From the NCBI RefSeq assembly GCF_000276665.1, contig NW_004955464.1:11030953-11094952 (forward strand): a stretch of DNA of 64,000 nt, written 5' to 3'. The stretch is from Chinchilla lanigera. Its lineage: Eukaryota > Chordata > Mammalia > Rodentia > Chinchillidae. The position numbers were made by a program, and so were the translations under genes. Each line of letters begins with the position of its first letter. Position 1 is the stretch's first letter. The notes below the pieces were generated by a model that saw only the letters and a program-made list of their open reading frames with translations, did not search any database and was not told where the DNA came from. This document shows positions 19,596 through 30,362 of the stretch, one piece after another.

Positions 19596-20195
19596 TGTTC
19601 TATAGCCACAAAGGATTGAATTCCATCAACAACTTGAATGAGCTTGGACGAGGACTAGGAGCTTCAGATGAGATGGCAGCCCCAGCCAACATACAGAGCT
19701 CAGGTTGGTAACCCCCTGAGTAGAAAACCCAGCCACTCTATGTCTGGACTTACAGAACGGTTTGTGAGCTAATAAGTGGCTATTATGTGTAGCCTCCAAA
19801 TTTGTAGCCATTTAGTACACAGCAATAAAACACCTCCCGGGGGATATGGCAGAGCATCACCTAACATTCTATTGGGTAAAGCAGTCACAGGGCCAGCCCA
19901 GACTCAGTGTGGGCAGGGACTTCGCACCAGGAGACATGGCTCACCATGGAGTATCTCTAGGTACAGACAATCGCAAGTACAATCAGTTTCCTGAGGCCTA
20001 GATCTCAGCTGCACCCAGCACATACCTTTGTGTCTGGCCACCAAGTTTCTAGAAAGTCGGAAAATTGTTTTCCTGGACACTGTATCTGATAGTTAATCTG
20101 ATCCCTTCTGACTAAAATCTTCACCTTTCTTATCGATTCAAACCAAGCAGTATCTCCCTAATTTACAGTGAGGGAAATAATTTTTAAGAAGGAAG
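19596..20195. other. Unique sequence, nothing recognised
   Basis: No gene or named repeat was found. Confidence 0.4.
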
Positions 20196-20200
20196 AGAAG

Positions 20201-20380
20201 CTGGGCGTGGTGGCGTGGTGGCACACGCCTGTAATCCCAGCACTTGGGAGGCTGAGGCAGGAGGATCATTGCAAGTTCGAGACCAGCCTGGGCAACAAAG
20301 GGAGCTCAAGGTGAGACTCTGCATAGCAAGACCCTGACTCCAAAATGACAAAATAAATAAATAAATAAAAAATAAAAAGT
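20201..20380 (+). mobile_element. B1-type SINE
   Basis: GCTGGGCGTGGTGGCGTGGTGG (with a local GTGGC duplication), CACGCCTGTAATCCCAGCAC, GAGGCTGAGGCAGGAGGATC, the second GAGCTCAAGGTGAGAC segment and an A/TAAA-rich tail identify it. Confidence 0.92.
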
Positions 20381-20825
20381 TCAATTCTGAGTGGGAAAAA
20401 AAAAGAATAAAAAAAGGGAGGGGGGAGAGAACTTCCCAGTTTCCACAACAAGCCAGATGCTATGGCTCGAGGCCAGTGTCTGGACTCCCAGACTAGGACC
20501 ACCTCCATTCTGCTCTTAGTTTTGTATCCCATGAACAAAAGCTTTCTGCTCTGTCCCCAAAGACAAGATATTCTTTTTTGCCTTAAGGATCCCACCTCTA
20601 CCAGCCACTCTCTCCTCTGGATTTTGATTACATGAAGAGCCTGGAGTCTTTACTGGACACTGACTTACAAATTGCCGAGAAAATTCTCAGATAGTTGACA
20701 TTTTGGAATGAGTAAGCTCTGTAGGTATGCATCTGGTTCACTTCTCTCTTCAAAGTTTGTTGAGGACATTTATTTTTGTGTTGCTCCCCAGGGTGCCTAA
20801 TGAATACCATTTGAGTGGCAGTCCT
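20381..20825. other. Unique sequence, nothing recognised
   Basis: An A-rich and G-rich junction near 20395-20430 continues the SINE tail. Beyond that I recognise no feature. Confidence 0.4.
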
Positions 20826-20829
20826 TCAG

Positions 20830-21155
20830 TGAATTGTAACTGCGTGAATGAGTCTATAAATGGATGAATGAATGACTGAATGCATGCATGCATGATGAAT
20901 GGTTGAACTACTTGGTGGAAAAGGAAGGATGAATCGATGGAGAGACGGAAAGCTATAAAAAATAAGAGGAGAGTGGACATGATGATGGATGGATGATAAA
21001 CTGGCAAATGAATAAACCAATGATGGAGAGATGGCTAGGTATATGATTAATGGATGATAGAAGAATAGATGGGTAAAGGGGTGGATGCTTCGGTGAATAA
21101 AAGGAGGGACAGCAGAAAAGCGCTGGATGGATGGGTAGCGAATTAGTAGATAGAT
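20830..21155. repeat. Degenerate TGAA/TGGA tetranucleotide repeat
   Basis: ATGAATGA, ATGGATGG, GATGATGG and GCATGCATGCATG units recur for about 320 bp with many substitutions, giving long low-complexity antisense open frames. It is an old, decayed microsatellite or minisatellite. Confidence 0.85.
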
Positions 21156-21429
21156 TTGACTTACTGTCTTGAAATCTCCAGTCATGGAACAACAAAAAAA
21201 GAAAAAAAAAAAAAACACAGATTTGCTCTGTGGCCATACTGGACAGAGTTGGGATCACTAAATCAAACCTACAGGAAAGCAAATTTCAACTGTAAGGGAG
21301 AAGCTCATGTCACTGGAGATTTGCAAAGAGAAAATGTTCCACCCATCAGGGGCTAAGGCAAAGAAGAATCCAGATCCTGGTTGAAAAGCTGAGCTACAAT
21401 GACTTCTTCCTTCAGAGTCAGAAACAATA

Positions 21430-21586
21430 GGATTCATGCCAGGTGTGGTGGCGCACGCCTGTAATCCGAGCACTCGGGAGGCTGAGGCAGGATGATCATT
21501 GTGAGTTCAAGACCAGCCTGGGCTACAAAGCGAGCTCAAGGCCAGCCTGAACTGCATAGTGAGACCCTGTCTTAAAAAGACCAAAA
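21430..21586 (+). mobile_element. B1-type SINE with full internal duplication
   Basis: GCCAGGTGTGGTGGCGCACG, CTGTAATCCGAGCACTCGGG, GAGTTCAAGACCAGCCTGGG and CTCAAGGCCAGCCTGAACTG show both copies of the duplicated segment, ending GTGAGACCCTGTCTTAAAAA. Several CpG sites remain, so it is fairly young. Confidence 0.93.
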
Positions 21587-21587
21587 A

Positions 21588-21591
21588 GAAA

Positions 21592-21653
<62 letters not shown>

Positions 21654-21656
21654 AAC
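21588..21656. repeat. (GAAA)n microsatellite
   Basis: About 17 near-perfect AAAG units grew from the A-tail of the SINE immediately upstream. Confidence 0.95.
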
Positions 21657-21889
21657 TATAGAATTCTAGAGGTGTCAGGTGTGAACTCACCCACCATCCA
21701 GGTTTGGAGATTCTTTACCCTGCTAGATCTCCTGGGGCTGAAGACAAAGTCAATGACAACTGGGCTAACTGTGACAACTTATAAGATGCATTCCTGACAA
21801 CAACCCATGAGCTCGAATTGCTTCTTACTCCACATCTGACTGCTTTTCCTACTTTGTCTTACTGCCTTATAAGCAAGAATACTAACTCC

Positions 21890-22085
21890 AGAATCTTAGG
21901 CAGTGTTCAACTATGTAAACTTGAACAAATTATAACTCTCTCTGATCTTCAATGACATCATGTGTAAAAGGAGATAACAAAGCTTTCTTCATACAGTTGT
22001 TGGGAGAATTCAAAGAATTTCATAACATGCCTCAGGCAGTCCTGAGTATGTTGAAAGCTCTCAAAAAATGATAATAATGGAAGGT
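21890..22085 (+). repeat. MIR SINE, sense
   Basis: GTAAACTTGAACAAATTATA, CTCTCTGATCTTCAATGACATC, TGTGTAAAAGGAGATAACAA and GTTGTTGGGAGAATTC follow MIR order, strongly diverged. Confidence 0.65.
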
Positions 22086-22535
22086 TTATTGCTTTTAGTG
22101 ATGCTGTCAGTATGCAGAAACATTTATATTTGTATTCATAATTATGAGTATTACCATACTATACCAGAGTATCATGTATATTACATAATATTATTGTGAA
22201 TTCATAAATCTAGGACCATAGATTCACAGGTAGTTGAAATAACCTATTATTTTTTAAACTGACCATCTCAGAAGTTTGAAACTTCACAGTTACCAAGCCT
22301 TAGAGCCACTGGTAGTTCAGGTTGGCTACTCTCACTTAGGCAGGAACTCTGAGGTCCTGAGTCCAACCAGCCCAACCTAGGGCAGATGCCTCTCCCCAGT
22401 GTTCTTCGCCCCATATCTACTGGCTAAGACACCCTCTGAGGGTGGCAGACCCAGCTGGCCTGCTTGGCCCCAAGCTCCTATTCTCAGACAACCCAGAATC
22501 CCAGGAATTTGTGGCCACAGCCAGTAAGGGCCTCT
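22086..22535. other. Unique sequence, AT-rich then GC-rich
   Basis: No repeat family or gene was recognised. Confidence 0.4.
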
Positions 22536-22539
22536 GATT

Positions 22540-22880
22540 GGACCTGGGGGATGATGAAATATGGAAGTTCCCAGAGTTGGGCCTGGTGGGGAAGGCCACA
22601 TTTTCTGTGTCATGTTCTATTGCACGCCAATCAATTACAGTGCGCCCTATATAAACACATCATGAGGGCTTTGACAGGGGGCCGGGGTGAAGTTGGGTGT
22701 CAGGGTAAAACAGGGGATAATAAAATCACTGGAGATTTATTTCTCTAAATTGGAAACTTCATGCTTACACCTGACTAAATCATCAGGCTGAAATCGGAGC
22801 CGACTCCCACGGAAAACACGTGTAACCTTATCCCATCTTTGTTTAATGGTGACCCATCAAGCTGCTGATGGATTCTGCAG
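22540..22880. promoter_or_regulatory. Candidate conserved non-coding element
   Basis: Non-repetitive DNA has dense motif-like words: GATGATGAAATATGG, CACGCCAATCAATTACAGTG (a HOX/PBX-like ATCAATTA), CCCTATATAAACACATCATG, TCTAAATTGGAAAC and CCCATCTTTGTTTAATGG (LEF/SOX/FOX-like). The open frame across it has no domain. A regulatory role is inferred. Confidence 0.35.
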
Positions 22881-23575
22881 ATGCAGCCAGCGTCCTCCTA
22901 TGGTTCCTTGAGTGCTGGGAGTCTCAATCAGACCTGTCTTCACTGTGCCCACCCTGCTCCTCCGCTGCCCCTCCAGGACCGGCCAAAGAGGCCTCTCCTA
23001 CAGGTGGCTATCCAGGCAGGTCCCTGGCCCCTCGGATCCCACGCCTGAAGGTACACTGTGTGTAGACCTCAGATCTTCCTTTTCCACGAAACCATCCACT
23101 GTATGAAGGGGAGCCATACTGAATAATAAGAGAGGCGGCTGTGACAGCAAGAAGTGAACTCCAGGCTAGAGTCCGCCCTGGCTTCGTTCAAATCACAGTT
23201 CTGTGATAAAACCCCTCTGGGAAAAATTACTTGACTGCTTCTTTTCAGCTTGTCTCAGAACTTGTGTAAGGCTTTGATAAGCTGATGGTTCAAGTGCTTT
23301 AAAATTTATAAATCTATGGTATATATGAGGATACAATTTTTCACTGGAGTTATGAAACACTATAACGTCAGTCCTGGAGACAGTTATCTCACACGCTTCT
23401 TGTGAAGGACTTCCCTGTATCAGGAGTGAACAGCCAGAGTTGGGAGGAAGAACTGGAGGGAATCTAATCAGCCCTGTCTGCGTGCTGGGCCCTGTGTTAA
23501 TAGGGCACAATCAATATTTCATGTCCTTCTTACTTCGGAGGCCAGACTTACACTCATTCCAGTGAGGATGAGTGG
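22881..23575. other. Unique sequence, possible MIR debris
   Basis: 23180-23300 has a MIR-like order (CAAATCACAGTTCTGTG, ATTACTTGACTGC), but too diverged to be sure. Confidence 0.35.
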
Positions 23576-23579
23576 GGGA

Positions 23580-23680
23580 TCAGAGAGTTTAGGTAGTTTT
23601 CCCAAATCACACAGCCAAGACAGTAACCAGGATGTCAATCTACATTTGTCTGACCCCAAAGTTCATTAAAACATTTGACA
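23580..23680 (-). repeat. MIR SINE fragment, antisense
   Basis: GTTTAGGTAGTTTTCCCAAATC, ACACAGCCAAGACAGTAACC and TCTGACCCCAAAG are the antisense MIR tRNA-related part. Confidence 0.7.
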
Positions 23681-23924
23681 GGCGCTCTGGGGGGCACAGG
23701 GAGAAAAGGGGGGTAGTGTACAGTCTCAGTGTGGGCCCCGGCCCCCTCCCAGCCCCTCCCTGCAGGTCCATAAATTCTCCTAAGACACAAACACACTCAC
23801 CCGGTGCACACTGCAGGTGGTCAGTGGCTGGGAGGCTGCAGGCTGGGACGCCTTAGAAGAGGGCTCCCTGCTCAGCCTCCGCCCTGGCCCTTTTGGTGGG
23901 ATGAGGCGGGGAAAGGCCGGGAGG

Positions 23925-24070
23925 AGCCCCGTGTGTCATTTTCGGCAGCAGTCAGCACAGCCTTGCAAAGTGCAAGATGGCTTTTTTAGCCCAGCATAAG
24001 GATCTAGTTAAAAACCAATAAATCAGCAGTGAAATGTGCATAGCAGCCTTCTCCGTAAAATCAACATGGC
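23925..24070. promoter_or_regulatory. Candidate conserved non-coding element beside CpG island
   Basis: GCAAAGTGCAAGATGGC, TTTTTTAGCCCAGCATAAGG, TAGTTAAAAACCAATAAATC and TCAGCAGTGAAATGTGC lie just upstream of the 24.2-25.1 kb CpG island. The block is unique and AT-enriched. Function is inferred. Confidence 0.3.
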
Positions 24071-24199
24071 TTGTGCCTCTGCAGGGAGCCTTCTGACTGC
24101 CGGCTGGAGCCTGGGGCTCAGGCAGAACGCTCCTTTCCACAGGCTTCTCTGGGGAGAGAGGTCGCCTTCCTCCTCTAGAAGGGGCCACCGGAGCCCTGC

Positions 24200-25130
24200 C
24201 GAGGAGATGTCTACGCTAGAGATCTCGGCTTTCCGGATACAGAGGCCGAGACAGGAGCGCACGGGGCCCAGGCAGTTATCGGCCTCCTCCTCACCACTCC
24301 GGCCCTACGGAGAAAATCGAATTAGGAGATGAACAGGCTGGGGCGAATGGGAACAGATCGCCCTGGACGCCTCCCCAGCACCCAATGCAGAAAGCCAGGG
24401 CAGAGGGGGCGCGGGCCAGGGCACCGCTGACCCCTGGGGCGTGGGCGTCGGGGTGCCCAGAGGGCCCCCGGCGAGCGCGCGTAGCTAGGAGCCCCGCTCG
24501 CCCCCAGGTCAGTATTTAATATCTGTAAAACTGCCACGCGGGCAGCCAAGGTAAACAGCGTCCCCGGCAGTTCAAAGGTGAGCGGGTTTAAACGTTTCCC
24601 CTCGGCCTGAAAGGAATCCGTGCCCGGCCTGCGGCGACGCCCCGGGGAGGGCCGGCCCCCCGCGCAGCCCGCCGCATCTGCGCGCACGGAGGCTGCGTCT
24701 CCCACGCAAATACTCAAATTTTCTCATTAAAACTTATGACTGTGTCAACAGCGCAGCCTGGCCCCTAATCTGGAAAAGCCATTTCGCCGCCCCGCCCCGC
24801 CTCTGGGGCCTCGCTCGCCGGCGGCCGCGGTCCCTGCGCCACCGGCCCCCCGCGCGCCTCCAGGCGTCGCCTCCGAGGAGCTGCGAGGACCTCGCGTGGC
24901 GCAGGGACCCGGGCTCGGGGCGGGGGCCCGGCAGCGCCACCCAGGGCCGGGACCCGGGAGGGCACGCGAGGACGCGCGGCTGGGGAGTGGGGGCGCTCAG
25001 CTCCCTGCAAACTCACTCGGCCCCAGGATGCGTTGCAGTCGGTGCGGGCCGATTCCACAGCAGAGCCCTCTGGCCCACTTGGCAGCCCGCGAGGCCGTCA
25101 GCCCCCACCCCGCGCCCAGGCTTCCGGAGT
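24200..25130. promoter_or_regulatory. CpG island
   Basis: CpG frequency is high from about 24200 and very high between 24400 and 25120. AT-rich unique cores interrupt it at 24505-24535 (GTCAGTATTTAATATCTG), 24580-24600 (GGGTTTAAACG) and 24705-24750 (ACTCAAATTTTCTCATTAAAAC). No first exon was identified. Open frames across it are products of GC-richness. It may be a promoter of an undetected transcript or a developmental regulatory island. Confidence 0.75.
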
Positions 25131-25244
25131 TTAGGGCGCAGAGACAGGCTACCGCGGTTTAGGGGAAGACGGGTCCGCTGGACTTGCAGTAGGTCTAGAC
25201 AGGCAGATTCCTGGGCAAGAGAGAAATCGGAGAGAAATCCTCTG

Positions 25245-25400
25245 TGCAGTAGAAAGAGTCCTCCCCGAGTTCAGGTCCCAGCTCCGACACTTAGGCATTG
25301 CTGGTTCTTCCTCTATAAAACAGGCACAGTACAGAAATATAATCGCTTGCCCGCCTCCTCCAGCTCCTGGCTCGTGGTAAGTACTCCTCTCACGGTAGTT
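25245..25400 (+). repeat. MIR SINE, sense
   Basis: GTAGAAAGAGTCCTCCCCGAG, GTTCAGGTCCCAGCTCCGAC, CTCTATAAAACAGGCACAG and TATAATCGCTTGCCCGCC keep MIR order from 5' to 3'. Confidence 0.7.
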
Positions 25401-25418
25401 ATTTTTCCATTAAACCGT

Positions 25419-25448
25419 ATTTATTTATTTATTTATTTATTTATTTAT
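25419..25448. repeat. (TTTA)n microsatellite
   Basis: About seven perfect TTTA units. Confidence 0.95.
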
Positions 25449-25689
25449 GTAGGCCCTAGAGCCATGAATGAAATGGGGGGAGGGGGTGCTGAATGTCCTG
25501 AAAGGGAAGGGGAGGCAGGGAGCCAAAGGAAGGGAGAGACACTGTGACTGAAAGATGAAGGGCTAAGGCAGCGAGGGAAAGCCATTCTGGGAGGCACAAG
25601 ACAGCAGCGACCACCGGCAGGGCACAGACACAAAAACGAGGTTGTTGAAGAGGGGCAGGACTCTCACTCAGGGGAGGCTTTTAGATTTG

Positions 25690-25965
25690 TTGGGGGGGGG
25701 CATATGTGCTGTGAGTAAACACCTAGTGTAAATGCATTTGACTAAGATGTGTACCTGCACGTATGCATGTTTAAAATGTCTATGTCTTTTTGGATGTGTG
25801 TCCATGTGCCTGGGTGAGCGTTTACTCAGGAATACAAGTGCAGAGGGGTGGCAGTGTATGTAACTCTACGCCACGGGTCTGAATGAAGACCTGTGCATTT
25901 GTGTTTGCACAAGTATCTTACTGTTGTGTGTCTGTGTATGCACTTGCGTGCCCAAGCAGTAACAG
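25690..25965. repeat. Degenerate TGTGTATGCA-type repeat
   Basis: After a G-run of about nine, words such as ATGTGTACCTGCACG, TATGCATGTT, TGTGTGTCCATGTGCC and TGTCTGTGTATGCAC recur. The block looks like a decayed GT-rich minisatellite. Confidence 0.55.
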
Positions 25966-27575
25966 ATACTGAGTCCCTGCTCCCCACAGTCCCTCTGGTG
26001 TCTGTGGTAAGGCAGCTAGGCTGCTGGTTGGCCCTGGAATATACCCTTATCTTTCACTGAGGCCAGACCTTCACTAACAGGCCATACCTGGGACAAAAAG
26101 GAAGGAGCTAATCCTTCCCTCCTATTCTAATGACCAGATGGACCTATCCCACCATGGGAAGCCAGGCCTCCCCTCTGGATCACTGGGAGAGTGCGCTGAC
26201 TCTCCTCATCTTAGTTTTACACACTGTAAAGATGTGTGGATCATGATGTTTGTTTCAGGTATGCGTCTGTGAGGGTAGGTGTCCCAGGGCTGGGAGGAAA
26301 TGCTGGTCTAACTGTGGGCTGGGGTTAAGAGTATAGAAGACGGTCTTCCTGCCTTCTCTCTATCCCAACCCAGGTGGCAAGGCTCAGGAGCAATGGCTCT
26401 TGCAAGCCCAGGGTCCTCCCCGCCAGCTACTGCCCTCCCCAGATCTTTCTACCACATCTTCTTTTGGGTTACCTACACTCAGCACTGCACATCCTCCTAG
26501 GCACCACTGCACGCCTGGACTGCAGTGAGCAGACCAGTGGCCCACTGCTAATCCTGGGCACAGTTTTCCCCTGGGCCTGCAGGGCTTCAAGCACTCCCTC
26601 CCTCACTCACACTTTCCCCTGGCTTCCCCCTACCTCTGTGGCTAGCCTTCACCATCTCCTCCAGGGCTCTTCTACTGCGCCTGAGTGTGGGCCCTCCTTG
26701 GGCCTCACTGAACACTCTGCTCCTCTCCCTTCAGTAACAGTGGCTCAAACTCGATGGGCTGATTTCACCTCAGAACTTCCATCCTGCCTCTCTTCAAATC
26801 CCAGGCTTACATCGGCCTGCCAGCATCTCTGCTGCCTGCTCCATGGGCCTCTCCTGCTCAGCATGCCTGAAGGGACCCTAGCCCTTCCCTGAACCCGATC
26901 AACACCTTCACCCAGCGTATCACCCAAACCAAAGCACTGGTGTCATTCCCAACCCCGGGAGATCCCAGCACCCAAGCACTGCCTTCGACATGCCCACTTC
27001 TCCCACCTGCTGCCACTGTGGGACAGAGCTGGAACATTCTGCTTGACCCACTTCTTGAGTCTTGAGGGTCCTGCAGGCCATCTTTCTAAGAGGACCATGT
27101 GCTCTTTCCTTCAGGCCCCCTTGCATCTCTCCTAGGCTGCTGGAAAGCAGTCTGGGCTCTGCACATGCTCTGAAAGGGGCCCATGCTGAGCGCCTACCTC
27201 CAGCCCCTCTGACTTTGTGCTTTCAACCTGACTGGACTAGGTGGCCCACCGTCAGCCAGCCCCTCAGCTTGCCCTCCCTCCCTAAATGCCCTCATTCTCA
27301 GGTTCCTCTGGCCATAGGCTGGGCTGACCCAGGGTACCCCAAGCTCACGTTCAAAGACTCAGACCAGGCCCAGCTGCTCAATTCCATAAATGGGGATTAG
27401 ACGCCCCCCTTTGAGGCGGGCGGGTGGGCTATGAGAAGAGTTGGTTTGGTATAGATTTTATGGCAGGATCACATTTCGTCATCAGACCCCCCTCTGAAGC
27501 CAGCCAAGGGCAGGTCAGGGGCAGGGGACTGGGAACCTGAGCTGCTCCTGGGTTGCTGGCACAGGAGGGAGTCCT
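25966..27575. other. Unique pyrimidine-rich sequence, no supported gene
   Basis: A 172-codon open frame lies at 26374-26892 (+), rich in Leu, Pro and Ser. It has no recognisable domain, and its antisense strand is open in places too, so it looks compositional. Weak L2-like phrases are present. I see no splice-bounded exon. Confidence 0.4.
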
Positions 27576-27579
27576 GGCT

Positions 27580-27690
27580 GGGAATCAAGGGCCCTGATTT
27601 CCAGCCTCCTCTCTGCTGCGCCCCCGCTGTGCGAACTGGGGCAAGGCCTTCCGTGCTCTGGTCTGTGAAACAGGGGCTGTACACTAAACG
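27580..27690 (+). repeat. MIR SINE fragment, sense
   Basis: GCCCTGATTTCCAGCC, CGAACTGGGGCAAGGCC and CTCTGGTCTGTGAAACAGGGG resemble the MIR core in order. Confidence 0.55.
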
Positions 27691-27804
27691 GGCTCTCAGG
27701 CTCGTTCCATTTTCAAGCCCTCAGGCCCTCTTACAGTCGAAGCCATAACAGAACTATCACACCTCCCAGAAGGCTGCTGTGCCATCATATTTATTATGAA
27801 TTAG

Positions 27805-27985
27805 GGTGGCCATGTGTAATACAGGATCTCCAGTTAAATTTGAATCTCAGATAATTTTCACTAAAATATGTCCTAAGTATTGAGTAGAGCTAGGTATTCA
27901 TACCAAAAATCATTCCTTATTTATCAGAAATTCCTATTTATTTGGATGTCCCATGTTTTCATTTGTTCAGTCTAGCACCTCTACC
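27805..27985. repeat. Ancient imperfect-palindrome interspersed repeat
   Basis: The left arm (ACAGGATCTCCAGTTAAATT, TGAATCTCAGATAATTTTCA, CTAAAATATGTCC) is partly complementary to the right arm (ATTTATCAGAAATTCC, TTTGGATGTCCCATGTTTTC). I recognise this hairpin-like unit as an old mammalian repeat but cannot name its family reliably. Confidence 0.55.
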
Positions 27986-28039
27986 TTCATAGGACCACGT
28001 CAGCTCAGGGGCCTTCTCGCTGGAGTTGACAGACTGCAT

Positions 28040-28335
28040 CTCATGGACCTTCTAAGCGGAAACAGGTCAGGTGTCAACAGGTTACGTGTCCTGGGTTAGA
28101 GACCTGTGGTCAAACACCAGTAGAGATTTTGTGGCAGAGTGTTCCAGGCAAAGGACACAGCATAGTCAGAGGCCTAGAGGCAGGTTGGTGCTGGGCATGT
28201 TCCAGGAAAGGCTACAGGGGACCGATGTGCGAGATGTAGACTGTAAGTGGCAGGAAATGCAGATGGAAAGATTAGCTGGAGCCAGATCGGGCTGTATCCA
28301 ATCTGTGTTGCTGCTGCTATTAGGCGAGGGGGCCC
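28040..28335 (-). repeat. L2 LINE fragment, antisense
   Basis: GCAGAGTGTTCCAGGCAAAGG, TCAGAGGCCTAGAGGCAGG and GGAGCCAGATCGGGCTG are the antisense L2 order (usual form: CATTCCAGGCAGAGG, then GGCCCTGAGGC). Confidence 0.7.
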
Positions 28336-28456
28336 AGAGGAGGGTCTGAGTTGAAGCAGAATCACAAACAGAGACTAGAGGTACAGAGCGCAGAATCCAG
28401 CTGCCCAAAGGTTAGGAGAAGGAAAATTTGGGGGAGGGCCCTCCAAGGTCTGTTCA

Positions 28457-28540
28457 GGAATTTTTTAGGGGGCCAGGAATCGAACTCAGGATCATGCTTG
28501 CCAGGCAGGTGTCATGCTGCTGAGCTATATCCCCGGCCCG
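28457..28540 (-). mobile_element. ID SINE, antisense
   Basis: GGCCAGGAATCGAACTCAGG, GCTTGCCAGGCAGGTGTC and TGAGCTATATCCCCGGCCC are the reverse complement of box B, the anticodon-like arm and box A. The T-run at the left is the antisense tail. Confidence 0.9.
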
Positions 28541-28904
28541 ATGCGGGAAATTTTATCTCAGATCTGTTCTGTGCATGGAATAAACAATAAGTAGCAGTCA
28601 GTAAGTGGTAGCTGTTGGGTTATCATTATTATCAGGTGCTCAGTAAATGCTGTGGTTTGGTACCAGCTGAGCACATGACCTGGACTGTGCACGCAGTCAG
28701 GGCCACTTCTTAACAGCCGGGAGCCCAGATATTATGGAACAGTGGCAGCTGGCAGAGGCCCATACCTGCTCAGCTTCACCCCTTTCCCCTCCTCCTCTTC
28801 CAGTATCAGTGAAAGGTGAACCACCAGGGAGAATATTATGGGCATAGGGCATTTCGGGGAGTCAGTGAAAACCGTCCAAGGCAGAAGGGCCACTTTCTAA
28901 GAGA

Positions 28905-29035
28905 CCTTGCAAGATGCGCTTGAACAAGTATCTCATGTCATTCTCACAACTCTAGAAGGTGGACACTGAAACCCCATTTTAGAGATGTGAATATCAAGGG
29001 CTCAGAGAGAAAAAATCTTTGGCCCAAGGTTCTTA
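28905..29035 (-). repeat. MIR SINE, antisense
   Basis: TCTCATGTCATTCTCACAAC, TGAAACCCCATTTTAGAGATG and GGCTCAGAGAGAAAAAATC are in antisense MIR order. Confidence 0.7.
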
Positions 29036-29264
29036 GCACAAGAGGACATCTATGGATGTCCCTTTCCTTACACAAGATAGTATCTATGGATCAAAGCAAC
29101 AAAAATCAAACCCAATGCCTGTTTCAGCCCACTGCGACCTTATGCCTCCAACACTGGGCCTATCTAGTCTCCTAGAACCTTCCCCCACCTGGTCAATGAA
29201 GCCTTGGAACCCAGCCTGCCTGCAGGTTGCACACATGCTTTTTCCCTTGGTACCGTGAAGAACA

Positions 29265-29440
29265 GGAGATTTCAGAAACCTTGGATCCAATCTCAGATTC
29301 CACAGTTCTTAGTTACATGGTTTCAACTTTCTGAACCTGGGCTTCCTCATCTGGAAAATGAGGATAACAATGCCTTCATTCTAGTAACACTGTGAAGATC
29401 CAATGTGGTAAGGTACAGAAAAGAACTTTTATAGCCCAAA
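29265..29440 (+). repeat. MIR SINE, sense
   Basis: CAATCTCAGATTCCACAGTTC, GAACCTGGGCTTCCTCATC, TGGAAAATGAGGATAACAATG and CACTGTGAAGATCC match MIR order. Confidence 0.8.
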
Positions 29441-29574
29441 TCACAGACAAACAACATCATCCTACAATATAAAAGCTTTTTCTAGTTCAAGATTTCCAGA
29501 GTCCTGAGGAGGCCTCTGGCCTAACAGATGAGTCTAGTTCATAGCTGATTTGCCAAGCAGGAGTGATTGGTGAT

Positions 29575-29712
29575 ACACAGTTAATTTGTTCATCAAACAT
29601 GTGCTCTGCACATCCATGTCAAGCTCTGTACTAAACACTGGTGAATAAAGACATAATAGTCATTGCCCGGATTCAGACATCAGGTGTAAGCAGGTACAAA
29701 AACTGTATAAAC
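29575..29712 (-). repeat. L2 LINE fragment, antisense
   Basis: TTTGTTCATCAAACATGTGC, AAGCTCTGTACTAAACACTGG and GAATAAAGACATAATAGTC are the antisense L2 3' end. The MaLR-like LTR starts immediately after it. Confidence 0.65.
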
Positions 29713-29715
29713 AAA

Positions 29716-30134
29716 TGCTACGGTTTTTATCTAGATGCCCCTCCAAAGCCTCATGCACTCATAGGTGAGGCTTTGGCAAGGTGATTAGATCATGGGGGCA
29801 TGATAATCATCAGCGGACTAATCCACTCATGAGTTTATCACTAAATGTGGTGTTGGAAAGTGGTGCCTGGTGGAAGGAGGTGGGTCACTGGGGACATGGC
29901 CTAGAAGGATGTGTCTCCCTCCCCTGCTCTAGCCTTTATTCTCCAGGCTTCCCGTCTGCCCTTGCTGTGAGCAGGATTCCTTTGCCATGCTCCTGTGTCA
30001 TGCTGTCCTGCCTTGGAACCAGCCCATCATAGACTGAAATCTCTCCAAATTGTGTGCCAAAATAAACCTCTCTCCCCTAAAGTTGTCAGTGTTAAGTATT
30101 TTGCCCAGTAACCACAAAAGTGACAAAGATAACA
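29716..30134 (+). mobile_element. MaLR-like solo LTR
   Basis: It starts TGCTACGGTTTTTATCTAG and shares CCCCTCCAAAGCCTCATGC, GGTGATTAGATCATGGGGGC, GAACCAGCCCATCATAGACTG and CCAAAATAAACCTCTC with the copies at 17457 and 39678. It ends ...GACAAAGATAACA. I could not find a clean 5-bp target-site duplication, so its exact ends are approximate. Confidence 0.8.
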
Positions 30135-30196
30135 AGTGAGGTGAACTTAGAATTGGAGAAAGCTGCCCACACAGCTTTTCTCGGGATTTGCACAGG

Positions 30197-30362
30197 GCCT
30201 TTTTTTTTTTTTTTTCAACCTTTTGAAACAGGGGTTTGCTATGCTATTCAGGGTGGCCTTGAACTCACTTTGTAGCCCAGGCTGGCCTCAAACTCACAGC
30301 GATCCTCCTGCCTCAGCCTGTCCAGTACTGGAATTACAGGCATGTGCCACCACTCCCAGCTT
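30197..30362 (-). mobile_element. B1-type SINE, antisense
   Basis: A T-tail (about 30200-30216) is followed by GGGTTTGCTATGCTATTCAGG, GAACTCACTTTGTAGCCCAGGC, CCTCCTGCCTCAGCCTG and GGCATGTGCCACCACTCCC. Confidence 0.93.

Noticed and set aside
20750..21282. Long antisense frames rich in Ile, His, Pro and Ser
   Set aside because: They are translations of the degenerate TGAA/TGGA repeat.
26374..26892. 172-codon open frame (+)
   Set aside because: No domain, no splice context, pyrimidine-driven composition. It could not be supported as a gene.
29716..30134. Target-site duplication for this LTR
   Set aside because: The 5-bp flanks acaaa and agtga do not match, and shifting the ends breaks the TG...CA termini.
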